Shown here in pieces: positions 48,698 through 59,864 of a stretch of DNA of 64,000 nucleotides (positions within the stretch are counted from its first letter, which is position 1; each line of letters begins with the position of its first letter). This DNA comes from Entoloma clypeatum (taxonomy: Eukaryota; Basidiomycota; Agaricomycetes; Agaricales; Entolomataceae). Under the pieces are notes generated by a model. That model did not search any database, was not told the DNA's origin, and saw nothing but the letters and a program-made list of their open reading frames with translations. The stretch lies in the NCBI GenBank assembly GCA_963565915.1, contig OY751493.1, positions 2,170,001 through 2,234,000 of the forward strand, written 5' to 3'. Both the position numbers and the translations under genes were made by a program.

Positions 48698-50698
48698 ATG
48701 TCTACCTCTCGCTCTGCTCTTGACATCATCACCCCCTTCGACGGTATCGACTACCAAAGCTGGGCCGAAAGGATGAAGTCCTACCTCCTCCATCAAGGAG
48801 TCTGGCGCCTTGTTTCTGGCGACATCCTCCGCCCTGTCATCGCCGACTTCACCACCACGGTCTCCACCCCTGGGGCCACTGCTGCTGCTCCCCCTGTGCT
48901 GACTACCATGATCGACCAGCCCGGCTTCCGCAAGGAAGAAAAGGCCTGGATCAGGGACGACGACGTAGCCCTCGGGGCGATATGCCTGAAGGTCTCTGAG
49001 GCGATCAGACGCCACATCAAGGACAGCACCTCAGCACTTAACGCATGGACAACACTGAAAGATGCCTATGCCAAGGTATCCCCGGCCATCATCTTTGGCG
49101 ACTTCAAGGCCGCCGCTACCTTCAAACTATCTGGATGCGACCCCGTGCCTGAAATCGAGCGCCTGGGGTCACTCTTTGCTCGTCTCAGCGAGTCGAAGTT
49201 CGACGTGCCCGATATGATGCAAGCAATGATCCTCGCCAATGCCATCCCTGACGCATGGTCCTCGCTCTCCACCACTCTCTTCCAGGTGTACGATGCTGAC
49301 GACTTCACGTGGAAAGGAGTTGCCGAAAGCATCATTTCGGAATACAGGCGCAAGTATTCGGTCGGGTCTACTCGTATATCCAATGAGCAGGCCAAGAAAA
49401 TTTCCGGGACAAAGCGCAAGGGGCAGGACCCCAAATGGGAAAAGCAGCAAAAGCCGAGTACCTCGCAGAATGACGCTGATGAGCAGCCTAACTCGACCGA
49501 CCCTAGTACCACTTTTGAAAAGAAGAAGGGAAAAGGACGCTGGCGCAACCAAAAGAAAAGCGCCAACACTGCGGACAACACGTCTGACCATGTGGAAGAA
49601 ACGGTTGAGTTTGTTGCTCCCGCCATCCACTTCCCTCCTCTTCCGGCACTGTCCTTCACCACCATCACTGGCCGCGGGAAAATGACAAGTACCGCACAGC
49701 CCGATTCTGGAAAAATGCAGTCGCTCCTGCAACGCATGAACCCCCCTCCGTCACAGTACACCGGACTTCCTTCTGGAAAACCGTCCGTGTGGAAAAAGAA
49801 CGATCACATCCGCAAACTCGCACGGAACATTGGTGCTCGTCCCTCAGGGTCGAACCTTCGATTTCTGGATACAATTATCCCAGAAGAAGATGGAAGACCA
49901 TCCAAGCAGCGTCGAGTCACTCCACCCTTGGATGACTCGCTCAGGATGATGGACATAGACCATCAAAGCGAGCGGATGGGGCCGGAACAATTCGAAGATG
50001 GGCTGATCGAACTTGACGGTTCATCACATCCTTCTCTCAAACTTGACCAAATGGGAAACACTAATAATCACGCACAGACGTTTGAATATATATTAGCTAG
50101 TACCAATGCAGATGGTATAGATCTCTTTAGTGATGATCTGTACAAAAAATATATCAAACATTTTGCGTCCTGCACACACTGCAAAGAGAAAGAACGCGCT
50201 CAGTGGATCTTAGATTCTGGCGCATCATTACACTTTACCCATGAGTTTAAAGACTTCGCGTACTACAGGCCTCTCAAGGCTAAGCGATTTGTCCAAACAG
50301 CTGCAAAGGGAAAGAAACTGGAAATTCTCAGAGTTGGGGCCGTTCCAGTACGGCATACCCTAAATGGGGAAGTAAAAACCCATCTTCTCCGACCTGTATT
50401 CTACATTCCGGACATGGACACATGCCTATTGTCCCTAGGTGTCTTCCTTAATCACGGTTACAAAGTAGACGGAATGCGTGGAGAAATCAACATCTCCAAA
50501 GGACAGAACAAAATACAGTTCTCGCCTCACATTCTCGGACAAACCATTTATTGGCTAGACACTGAAATACGCTATGACCAAATCCACGCGATCTCTAGCA
50601 AATCACTGTCGAAACCTGGCATAAACACCTTGGCCACCCAAATGACCAGGCACTCAATAAGATTCCCACCAGTACCAAAGGAGTACCCAAAACGTTAG
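48698..50698 (+). CDS. Copia Gag-protease ORF
   Basis: ATG at 48698, 666 residues. The N-terminal 220 residues resemble the copia Gag family (PFDGIDYQSWAERMKSYLL, AWTTLKDAYA, LANAIPDAWSSLSTTLF). A basic, disordered segment follows; no CCHC knuckle is visible, only CTHCKEKER. The retroviral aspartic protease shows WILDSGASLHFTHEF and ends with FYIPDMDTCLLSLG..GYKVDG. The stop TAG (50696-50698) comes two codons after a CCCAAAA heptamer, from which a -1 shift enters the integrase frame. Confidence 0.88.
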   Translation: MSTSRSALDIITPFDGIDYQSWAERMKSYLLHQGVWRLVSGDILRPVIADFTTTVSTPGATAAAPPVLTTMIDQPGFRKEEKAWIRDDDVALGAICLKVSEAIRRHIKDSTSALNAWTTLKDAYAKVSPAIIFGDFKAAATFKLSGCDPVPEIERLGSLFARLSESKFDVPDMMQAMILANAIPDAWSSLSTTLFQVYDADDFTWKGVAESIISEYRRKYSVGSTRISNEQAKKISGTKRKGQDPKWEKQQKPSTSQNDADEQPNSTDPSTTFEKKKGKGRWRNQKKSANTADNTSDHVEETVEFVAPAIHFPPLPALSFTTITGRGKMTSTAQPDSGKMQSLLQRMNPPPSQYTGLPSGKPSVWKKNDHIRKLARNIGARPSGSNLRFLDTIIPEEDGRPSKQRRVTPPLDDSLRMMDIDHQSERMGPEQFEDGLIELDGSSHPSLKLDQMGNTNNHAQTFEYILASTNADGIDLFSDDLYKKYIKHFASCTHCKEKERAQWILDSGASLHFTHEFKDFAYYRPLKAKRFVQTAAKGKKLEILRVGAVPVRHTLNGEVKTHLLRPVFYIPDMDTCLLSLGVFLNHGYKVDGMRGEINISKGQNKIQFSPHILGQTIYWLDTEIRYDQIHAISSKSLSKPGINTLATQMTRHSIRFPPVPKEYPKR

Positions 50699-50714
50699 TA
50701 TGTGAGAAATCACA
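50686..50714 (+). promoter_or_regulatory. Candidate -1 ribosomal frameshift signal in copia mRNA
   Basis: Slippery heptamer C CCA AAA at 50686-50692 in the Gag-protease frame, an 8-nt spacer containing the TAG stop, then a perfect hairpin TGTGA-GAAA-TCACA at 50701-50714 with a GNRA loop. A -1 slip continues as ACG TTA GTA TGT GAG, the frame of the downstream ORF. Confidence 0.5.
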
Positions 50715-53424
50715 GGAAAGCTGCACGGGGTGTCTAAAAGGGAAAATGCCGAATCAATCTTATCCTAACTCGATGACAAGGGCTGTCAAACCCTTTGATT
50801 TGATCCATTCGGATTTGAAGCAGATATCCACGGCATCGTACCATAAGTACAAATATTTCCTTACCTTTTTGGATGATTTTTCATCCCATGTCTGGGTCGT
50901 CTTGCTTAGGAAAAAGTCAGGCCCCATCACGGCGCTGAAACAATTCCTTGCGATGATCCAGAATCAATTTGCCGCTACCCCTAAAAAATGGCGGGTTGAT
51001 GGAGGTGGAGAATTTGATGAATACAAGGATGTACTTGCCGATCATGGAATTCTGATCGACGTCACACTCCCATATCAGCATCAGCAGAATGGTAGAGCAG
51101 AACGGATAAATCGAACTCTGTGGGAAAAATCTCAGGCATTGCGTTTCGACACATGTCTACCGCCGATGTGGTGGGAATTCTGTTTGGAACATGCAGCATT
51201 TCTATACAACAGAACCCCCATGCGGCGTCTTGAATGGAAAACCCCTTATTTCAGGGTGACCAATGAGATCCCCGACATGTCCAGTGTCAGAGTGTTCGGA
51301 TGCCAGGCATATGTATATATCCCAAAGGAGAAACGTAGGAACTCCCTGGAGTCAAGGTCCCGATTGATGATTTATCTCGGATCGAAACCAGGGGTCAAAG
51401 GATACCGCTTCATGGATCCTGAAACCAATACGATTTTCATGGGTGGAAAAGCTATCTTTGATGAAAGCAAGTACCCTAGATGCCACATCGACCCTTTGCC
51501 AGAAAACCATCCAGAAATGGAAAACCCAGAGCCAGCTGATGAGTTTGAGGATCTCATTCCCGGCAGCAATGATGACGATAGTCACAACGAAACACCTCAT
51601 GACCCAGTTCCCATTGAACAGGATCAACCTGAATCAGACAACGAACTGCCTGCCAGTGAGCCTGATGACAAACCACGAGTACCCACTCCGGAACCCGAGC
51701 AAGTACCAGATCAACCGATCAGGGAACGACAAGTTCGGAAGATGCCAGGAAGCATCTATGGGGAAGACACTCCAGCGTCTGATCTTGAAAAATTAGATCG
51801 AAGACAGAGATTGGGCGGTCAAACGGCATGGATGAATGACCTCCTGATGGAGGCAATATCAGTCCAAGTTGGCATCGTTGAAATGTCCCATAAAGACATA
51901 TACCCTCTTCCAAATAAAGAAGACTGGTATGCGGCTGAATGTAAAGAGCTAGACATGCTCAAACGCCGCGGGGTGATCACGGAGCTAGTACCCCTGCCTG
52001 CAGGAAGGAAAGCTCTAAGGAACAAATGGGTTTACAACAAAAAGTCCGACGGGCGTCTGAAAGCACGCCTGGTCGCAAAAGGCTTTTCACAGGTAGAAGG
52101 GATCGACTTTGATCAGATCTTCTCACCAGTCGTGAGATATGAAACCGTCCGACTAATACTGGCATTGACAGCCCTTGAAGGGTGGTTCATGACACTTTTG
52201 GACGTCTCATCAGCCTTCCTCTATGGAACGCTCCTTGAGGTAATCTACATGCGACAGCCTGAGGGCTACATAGTAAAAGGGAAAGAACACCTTGTGTACC
52301 GACTATACAAAGCCCTATATGGACTTAAGCAGGCCGCATTAGCCTGGTGGAGGGAACTTGATTCCTCCATGAAAAAGCTTGGCTTTGTCCGGCTTCACTC
52401 CGATGCGGGAGTGTTCATTCACAAAAGTACCAACAGGGAAATTGTAATCGCCGTCATCTATGTCGACGACTCTGCTTTTCTCGGCACAAACCGGGAATAT
52501 ACGCTAGAGAAAAAGAAGGCCTTCATGACCACATGGGAATGTAGGGACCTAGGGCACCTTGTGCCTGGTGGGGAACCAAAAGAGTTTCTTTCGATCCAGA
52601 TAAGGCAACATGGGAAGAGAATCTTCATTGATCAAGTACCTTACCTTGAAAAAATACTCACACGCATGGGGATGAGTGAATCCAATGCGACCCATACCCC
52701 ACTCCCTACGGGCTACAAACCCATGGCGTCCGAAGATCAACCTAATGCGGAACTTCGATCCAAGTACCAATCCATCATCGGATCACTCCTATATCTAATG
52801 ATCGGAACGAGGCCTGACATCTGCTTTGCCGTAATCAAAATGTCTCAATTTTCCGCAAATCCCACCAAGTGCCATTTAGAAGTGGCTAGGGATATTTGCA
52901 GATATTTAAAAGCAACAAAAGATTACGTGATCATGTATGATGGGGACTCAGGAAAAGGAATCTATGCATTCACAGACTCCGACTGGGCATCAGATGAAAA
53001 CACGAGGAGGTCTACCACCGGCTTCTTCATATCACTGGCGTCTGGAGCGATAACATGGGTATCATTGGCGCAGAAGACCATCGCCCTCTCTTCTACAGAA
53101 GCAGAATATATGGCGCTATCAGATTGCAGTCGCGCAGCAACATGGCTGAGAAGCATGCTTGCCGAACTTGGAATGCAAATCGGATCAGTACCGATCTATG
53201 GAGATAACAACGGCTCCGTCTTTATTGCATCCAACCCTGTGACTGAGAAGCGATCCAAGCACATCGACGTGCGATTCCACTTTGTCAGAGAAAAAGTATC
53301 TGAAGGCATCATTATGGTCGAATTCATCAAAGGAGTGAATAACCCTGCAGACCTTTTAACTAAGAATCTGGGGAAAGTCCTCTTTAGCAAGTTTATCCCG
53401 TACTTTGGATTATTTAAAAACTAG
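50693..53424 (+). CDS. Copia integrase-RT-RNase H ORF
   Basis: Open from the proposed frameshift point to TAG at 53422 (first in-frame ATG 50746, 892 residues from there). Begins with the GAG-pre-integrase CxxC..CLKGKM, then integrase FDLIHSDLKQI, FLDDFSSHVWV, VDGGGEFDEY, HQQNGRAERINRT. RT shows KNKWVYNKK-like RNKWVYNKKSDG, KARLVAKGFSQVEGIDFDQIFSPV, LDVSSAFLYG, YGLKQAALAWW and the catalytic YVDDS. RNase H shows FTDSDWASDENTRRSTTG, LSSTEAEYMALS and KHIDVRFHFVREKV. No stop or frameshift inside. Confidence 0.92.
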
Positions 53425-53480
53425 ACGAAAAGAGTACCTATATGGGAAAAAGTAAGATGTATTTAGAAGTATATACTAAA

Positions 53481-53490
53481 TATGGGGGGG
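53481..53490 (+). other. Copia polypurine tract
   Basis: TATGGGGGGG directly abuts the 3' LTR. Confidence 0.7.
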
Positions 53491-53799
53491 TGTTGAAACT
53501 TTTCCATCACGTAGATTAGATTAGATTAGATTATATCACGTGACCTTTACACATCTTTGATTACATACTTATTTGGTTGGTACAAACAGTAGTACGGTAT
53601 ATAAGACCAGGAAACTGTCAATATCAATAAGTTGTCTCTTGACTCTTAACCAGCTCCATCGCTCTTACCAGCCTCAACCGCTCTCACCAGCCTTACCCCT
53701 CCAAACTATGTAAGTGACCATAGCGGTATCGTAGAGTACTTCCACTGTAGCTATGTTGCTCAGTACACCTGTGGCTAGCACCCAGGTGGAACTTCAACA
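53491..53799 (+). repeat. 3' LTR of the copia element
   Basis: 309 bp, same ends as the 5' LTR; two C/T differences seen (TCGAT vs TTGAT, AACCATG vs AACTATG). Confidence 0.95.
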
Positions 53800-53804
53800 G
53801 ATCA

Positions 53805-53814
53805 GTTCTTAACA
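53805..53814 (+). repeat. Terminal 10 bp of the 5' LTR of chromovirus 2
   Basis: GTTCTTAACA completes the LTR interrupted at 48021. The GATCA before it is the copia target duplication. Confidence 0.9.
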
Positions 53815-53860
53815 GTATATTCAAACTGCCACTCGCTTATCTGTATTTCAAATTCCAGTT

Positions 53861-55035
53861 ATGGCAGCCTGCACCACTCAGAACTCCTGTGCAGCAGCAG
53901 CCGCGGCAGAAGCTTCAAACCTGCAGGACACCAGGGCATCATTTCTACATACATTCCAAGATCTTTCCGCAGAACCCAAACCTGACCCCATATCTCCGAC
54001 ACCATGTCCCCGAACACCTCAGACATCGGGACCTCCAATCCCTGAAGGATCCCGTCATTCCCACAAATCTCTGACTTCTCCTTTCGATGACAACAATCCT
54101 TTCCATCGTGAGCAAACTCCAAACCTCGCCGAAGCAATTATGCTTATGATGCAGGAGCTCCGACGTAGAGAGACTCCGAAAACTCCGAAAAAGAAGTCGA
54201 AGGAACCCGACACTTTTGACAGTTCCGACTCTCGGAAACTCACCAGTTTCCTCGCACAATGCACACTATATTTCCGAAACAACCCCGCCTTTGACGACGA
54301 TGATAACAAAGTCAGTTTTGCTCTGTTGTACCTCCGAGGAACCGCGCTCGAATGGTTTGAGCCCACCCTCTTGGGAGAGTCCGACAACGACTCTGTCTGG
54401 TTGGATGACTGGTCCACCTTTGTGCACATCCTCCGATCTGAATTTGGACCTATCGATCTGACCAGAGAAGCAGAGGATAGCCTGGATCACCTTCAGATGC
54501 GCGACAATCAGAAGATCCTACGTTACAACATGGACTTCAAACGTCTTTCTGCTCGCACGCAGTGGGATGATGGCGCGGTCCGATATCGGTACTATACCGG
54601 TTTAGCGGAACACATCAAGGACATTTAATGGCCCATAACATTGATGCTCGCTACTGGGAACGTCAACGCAAGAAATCACGCTCCTCCGACAAATCTACTC
54701 CGAAGTCTGACAAATCCGACAAATCCGACAAAAAACGGACCCCCACTTCATCATCCTCCAACAACAACTCCTCATCGTCTAAACCCAATGCGCAACAACA
54801 AAAATCGTCATCCACCTCCCTGAAATCCGCCCTCTCCGACAAACTTGGCAAAGACGGGAAATTAACTCCCCAAGAACGCCAACGACAATTTGACAATAAT
54901 TTATGCATGTTTTGCGGCAACGTGGGTCATCGGCCATCCGACTGCTCAAAGAAGTCGTCTTCTAATGCCAAAGCAAATGCCCGCGCGGCCCAAGCTGAGG
55001 ACAAATCGGAGAAGACAACCGAGTCAAAAAAATAG
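53861..55035 (+). pseudogene. Gag of chromovirus 2
   Basis: ATG 53861 opens MAACTTQNSC..; residues about 115-250 are the gypsy Gag core (KLTSFLAQCTLYFRNNP, LRGTALEWFEP, WSTFVHILRSEFGP, LQMRDNQKILRYNMDF). The first frame stops at TAA 54626-54628, overlapping by one base an ATG (TAATG) that opens the second part: NIDARYWERQRKK, a Lys/Ser-rich stretch and the knuckle CMFCGNVGHRPSDC, ending at 55035. The family usually has a linker where the junction falls, so a small deletion is more likely than true reinitiation. Confidence 0.75.
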
Positions 55036-55074
55036 TAAGCAGTCCTCAGATTCCAGCACGTACTGGGGATTGCA

Positions 55075-58000
55075 TTGACTCCTTTCGTGCACCTTTCGTG
55101 CACCCTCCAACCCAATGTGTCTGCTCTCTCAAATCCAAACTCTCTATGTATTGATTTGGTATCTCCAACTCTTTCCGATTCTCTTCCGATAAAGACTCTT
55201 ATTGATTCTGGTTCTACACATTGCTTCGCAGATACCAGATTTATTTCTTCTTTAAACTTATCTCCAACTCCGATTCCTTCACCTATGGTTTTGAAACTTT
55301 TTGACGGTTCTTCAAATACTTATATCATGCAATCTATCGATCTTCCTCTCCGATTTCCTTCCGGTGAACTTCTGACCGTCGCATTTTATGTGACAACCCT
55401 CAATTTGTCTTGTAATTTGGTTCTAGGACACAACTGGCTCACCCGCTACAATCCGTTGATTGGCTGGGTATTGGGCAGTATCTTATTCCGTTCTACATTA
55501 CCCGACACTCCGAGTCCGAGTCCGACGTCGACTGCTGAGGCAGCTCCGCCACCTCTGCAGTGTCCGCCCTCTCCGATGGGCACCTCCGATCCGCTCACTC
55601 CAAACACCTCCGACCCGCCACAGATTACCATGGTCAATGCAGCCGCATATCTCCATGCTTGTAAAGCTCCTGGGGCATACACTTTCCGCGTTCACCTCTC
55701 CGACATCTCCGCCAATTCCGTGTCTGTCTCCGACGACACTCCCAACCTCTCTGGCATACCTGAGGAATACCACAATGTTGCTGATGTATTCAGTAAGAAA
55801 AAAGCCGACACCCTTGCACCCCACCAACCGTACGACCTCAAGATCAATTTGGAGGAAGGTACTTCCCCTCCGATTGGTCCGATGTACTCACTCTCGCAAT
55901 CCGAACTTGGATCCCTCCGAGACTTCATCGACGAGCATCTCAATATCGGTTTCATCAAACCTTCTAGTTCACCTCACGGCGCTCCGATCCTCTTCGTCCA
56001 AAAGAAAGATGGATCACTCTGACTATGCGTCGACTACCGAGGCCTGAACAAAATCACAAAGAAGGACCGATACCCATCTCTGACCTCTTAGCCACTGCCG
56101 GAAAAGCACACATAGACCTCCGACATGCATACCACCTAGTCCACATCGCTGAAGGTGATGAATGGAAAACTGCATTCCGCACTCGCTATGGATCATTTGA
56201 ATGGTTAGTCATGCCATTCGGATTGTCTAACGCACCTGCAGCCTTTCAACGTTTTATGAACAACATCTTCTCCGACCTTCTGGACAACTGCGTTACCATT
56301 TACCTCGACGACATCCTGATCTACTCCAACAACCCTGAGGAACACAAAAAACATGTCCGAGAAGTCCTCTGACAACTCCGACAACATGGTCTTTATGCCC
56401 GCGCCGACAAGTGCGACTTCTCTGCCGAAACTGTAGAATATCTTGGATTTATCCTTTCTCCCGACGGACTCAAAATGTCAGAAGCGAAAGTCAAGATTAT
56501 TCAGGATTGGCCTGAACCGCACAGAGTGAAGGATGTCCAGTCCTTTTTAGGTTTTGCAAACTTTTACCGACATTTCATTCCATTCTATTCCAACATCACT
56601 ATTCCACTCACTCGTTTAACCAGGAAACATGCCACTTGGCTGTTCTCCAACAACGCTCGAACCGCTTTTAATGACCTGAAAAAGGCATTTACCACCACTC
56701 CGATCCTGACACACTGGATCCCCGACTCTCCAATAATTGTCGAAACCGACGCATCTGACTATGCCCTAGTGGCTATTCTGTCAATAGTCACCTCCGACAA
56801 TGAAGTCCACCCCGTCACATTCCATTCCCGCACCTTCACGGCCCCTGAAGTAACCTATGACACCCACAATAAGGAACTTCTTGCCATCTACGAAGCGTTT
56901 AAAATTTGGTGCCATTACCTCGAAGGCTCCAGTACTCCAATTGATGTTGTTACTGACCACAAAAATCTCGAGTATTTTGCCACCACCAAAGTTCTTTCAC
57001 GCCGACAAGTCCGATGGTCGGAATACCTTTCTCAGTTCAACCTCGTCATCCGATTCCACCCCGGCCCATTGGGAACTAAACCTGACTCTCTAACCAGATG
57101 TTGGTATGTCTACCCTAAAGGGGGAAATAGCGACTACATCGACATCAATCTGACCAACCTCCGACCAGTCTTTTCGCAAGAACAGCTCTCTGCTTCAGTT
57201 TGCGCGACTCAACTCCTTGAGCCCATCCTCCATGCAACCATTATCATGGACACAGAAAAGCTTCACCACAACATACTCACAGCACTCCCTTCCGACACTC
57301 TTTACGACACTCTTTCTAAAGATCCTAAACCCCGCTGGTCTCTCGACCCTGATGGTTTCCTCCGACATGACGATCGGATATATGTTCCCGACTCCGACGA
57401 CCTCTGACTCCGAGTCCTACAGCACAAGCACGATCATATGCTTGCTGGACACCCAGGTCAGAACAAGACGCTCGGTCTCGTTCGGCGCGATTGCACCTGG
57501 CCCGGAGTTTGAGATTTTGTTGAGCACTGCTGCAAGACATGTACCACCTGCATGTGATCGAAGCCACAAAGACACAAGCCTTACGGCCTACTCAAACAGC
57601 TCCCGATCCCCGAACATCCTTGGAATTCTATCTCAATGGATTTCATCGAGACCCTTCTGACCTCCGACAACTTTGACTCCATCCTCGTTATTGTTGACCG
57701 ATTGACGAAGCAAAGTACCTTCATTCCGACAACCATTCACTGCACCTCCGAAGACCTTGCCGTACTCTTCGTATTGCATGTCTTCTCTAAACACGGCGTT
57801 CCCAAACATGTCACCTCTGACCGCGGCCCCGAATTCATCTCCCGATTCTTCCCTAATCATGACCCTCTACTTCACCTCCGGTTACCACCCCGAAGGCGAT
57901 GGCCAAACCGAACACACTAACCAGACCCTCGAACAGTACTTGCGGATATTCTGCAACTACCAACAGGACAACTGGTCCGCTCTCCTTCCAATTGGGGAGT

Positions 58001-58698
58001 TCACGTACAACAATGCACCTAGTGCTACCACTGGCATATCTCCCTTCTTTGCTAACAAGGGTTACCATCCGAACATTACTGTTCACCCGGAACGAGACCT
58101 CGCCTCTTCCCGAGCCCGATCCTTCGTGACTGACTTAGACGAACTTCACCAAGAACTGAAAGCCACCATCTCCGACGCTCAACAATGTTACCAGAAGTCC
58201 TCCGACAATAATCGGATTGCACCTCCGACATTTTCTGTTGAACAACAGGTTTTTGTCAAAGCACAGTTCTTCCGCACAACACGCCCATCCAAGAAACTCT
58301 CAGAAAAGTACTTGGGACCATACGAGATCATTGCACAACCCGGCACACACTCCTTTACCCTCCGACTCCCCGACACATTCCGCGGTGTTCACCCCGTCTA
58401 CCATGTCTCCATGCTTGAACCCGCAACTCCGAACACCATTCCGAATCGGATCCAACCTCCGCCTCCTCCGATTGACATTGACGGAGAACTTGAGTATGAA
58501 ATTGCTGAAATTGTCGACTCAAAGATTGACCGACGATGTAGCTGCAAGCTACTATATTTTGTCCGTTGGTTAGGATATGAAAACACTGATGAAGAATTCT
58601 CTTGGCTACCAGCCAATGAATTGGAAAACGCCCCCGAGCTTGTCTCTGACTTTCACTCCGCTTATCCCAACAAACCGGGTCCGCTCACATCGCTCTGA
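55075..58698 (+). pseudogene. Pol of chromovirus 2 (protease to chromodomain)
   Basis: Protease TLIDSGSTHCFAD; RT with [19 protein letters not shown] then TGA (56020-56022) where [11 protein letters not shown] is expected, [27 protein letters not shown]; a second TGA at 56370; RNase H VETDASDYA and TDHKNLEYF; a third TGA at 57405; zinc-binding AGHPGQNKT; integrase MDFIETLL, VDRLTKQSTFIPT, SDRGPEF, a frameshift near 57870, then PEGDGQTEHTNQTLEQ, and a C-terminal chromodomain YEIAEIVDSKID..LLYFVRWLGY. Ends TGA 58696. Confidence 0.88.
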
Positions 58699-58722
58699 AA
58701 CAAGAAAAAACTACTATTCTAT

Positions 58723-59700
58723 CTACTTAGTACGTTGTTTCTTGTTTGACGGACCCTCCTCCTTGTCCGACTCCTCCTCCGACTCCGCCTTCTCCGACGG
58801 CTCCAAAATCGACATGTCGGAATCGTCCGACAGCTCCAGCAACTCCAACCTCTTCCTATTCACAAGATCCTTCCTAATCCTTCTCGTGATCCTCTTCTCC
58901 AGTCTCAACTCGTGCGTCTCCTCCGCTGTATCCATCTCCGACTCCGACCCTTCCTCCAACACCTCCGGCGACTTGGGTTGATACTCGGTGTTCACCGAGC
59001 CTTCGACTGCTGTTAGCAGTCGCCTCACCTGCCTCGTCTCCGCCAGTATCATCTTGAGGACACCCAAGACGGTGTCCTCTGACCCACTCTCTGACGGCAT
59101 CTCCGACGCCTTTTTCTTCCCCTTAATCACCTTCACCATTTTCTTCACCTCCTTCACCTCCGACTTTCCCTCCGACGCTCCGACCTCGCACTTCTTCTTG
59201 TCCTTGACACAACCCTTGCAGGACGACTTATTCCTAAAGCAAAAAGTTAAAACAGAAGAGACGAACCAAAGAAGAACTTACTCATCACGTTCGCATTCGA
59301 CGCCCTTCACAATGCACCTATCACAGGCACCGACCCCGACCCCGACTCCCGACCCCTCTCCGACCGTCGCCGTCACCTCCTCTACCTTCCTTTTCTTTGT
59401 CACCTTCTTCTTCTTCTTCTCCGCCTGTGGCCCCCCCGACCCCTTGCTCGATGTGCCTTGCGCAGCGGCCACTTCATCGGCCCTCTTCTGAGCTGCCAGC
59501 TCCGACACCCGACGCATCTCCTCCGCTACCCGCATCTCCTCTGCTAACCGCGCCGCCTCCGCAGCCCTCTCTTCCTCCGCTCTCCGCTCCTCCTCAGCCT
59601 TCCTCGCAGCCTCCTCCTCCGCTGCTCGCTTCTTCGCCTCCACCTCCGTGAGCTTAGCCTGCAGTGCCTCCATCTCCTTTTGAAAATCGGTTGCCGACAT
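58723..59700 (-). CDS. Antisense, spliced Zn(II)2Cys6/coiled-coil gene carried by chromovirus 2
   Basis: On the strand opposite to gag-pol, exons complement(59282-59700) and complement(58723-59233) give 309 residues with no stop. The N-terminus MSATDFQKEMEALQAKLTEV leads into a long Glu/Ala/Arg coiled coil and a KKKKKVTKKRKVEE basic tract. Removing a canonical 48-nt intron (GTAAGT..TTTAG, 59234-59281) joins CDRCIVKGVEC to SCKGCVKDKKKC, a perfect C-X2-C-X6-C-X8-C-X2-C-X6-C cluster (residues 126-155). The C-terminal half is charged and helical. The stop is only 24 bp from the pol stop. The Zn2Cys6 cluster suggests a nuclear DNA-binding regulator; its role in the element is unknown. Lack of stops contrasts with the decayed pol. 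Confidence 0.75.
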
Positions 59701-59864
59701 ATTGAGGTTTTTTCGGAAGAGTTTGAAATGAAAAGAGAATGGGGGAACAAGAAGAAAGAACCACTCGGATGGTATTTTCAACCAACGCATCACATGACGC
59801 AGTTCACACGCACCGACCACCTAGGTCCTTAGGCCTCATGGGTTCGGCCCTAAGGGGGAAATAC

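Larger units (their letters stand above)
48022..53799 (+). mobile_element. Full-length Ty1/copia element, TSD GATCA
   Basis: LTRs of 309 bp at 48022-48330 and 53491-53799 differ at only two positions that I can see, both C versus T. GATCA flanks at 48017-48021 and 53800-53804. Internal order gag, protease, integrase, RT, RNase H as in copia. Two long ORFs without internal stops. It sits inside the 5' LTR of chromovirus 2. This is the youngest large element in the window and may be active. Confidence 0.95.
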
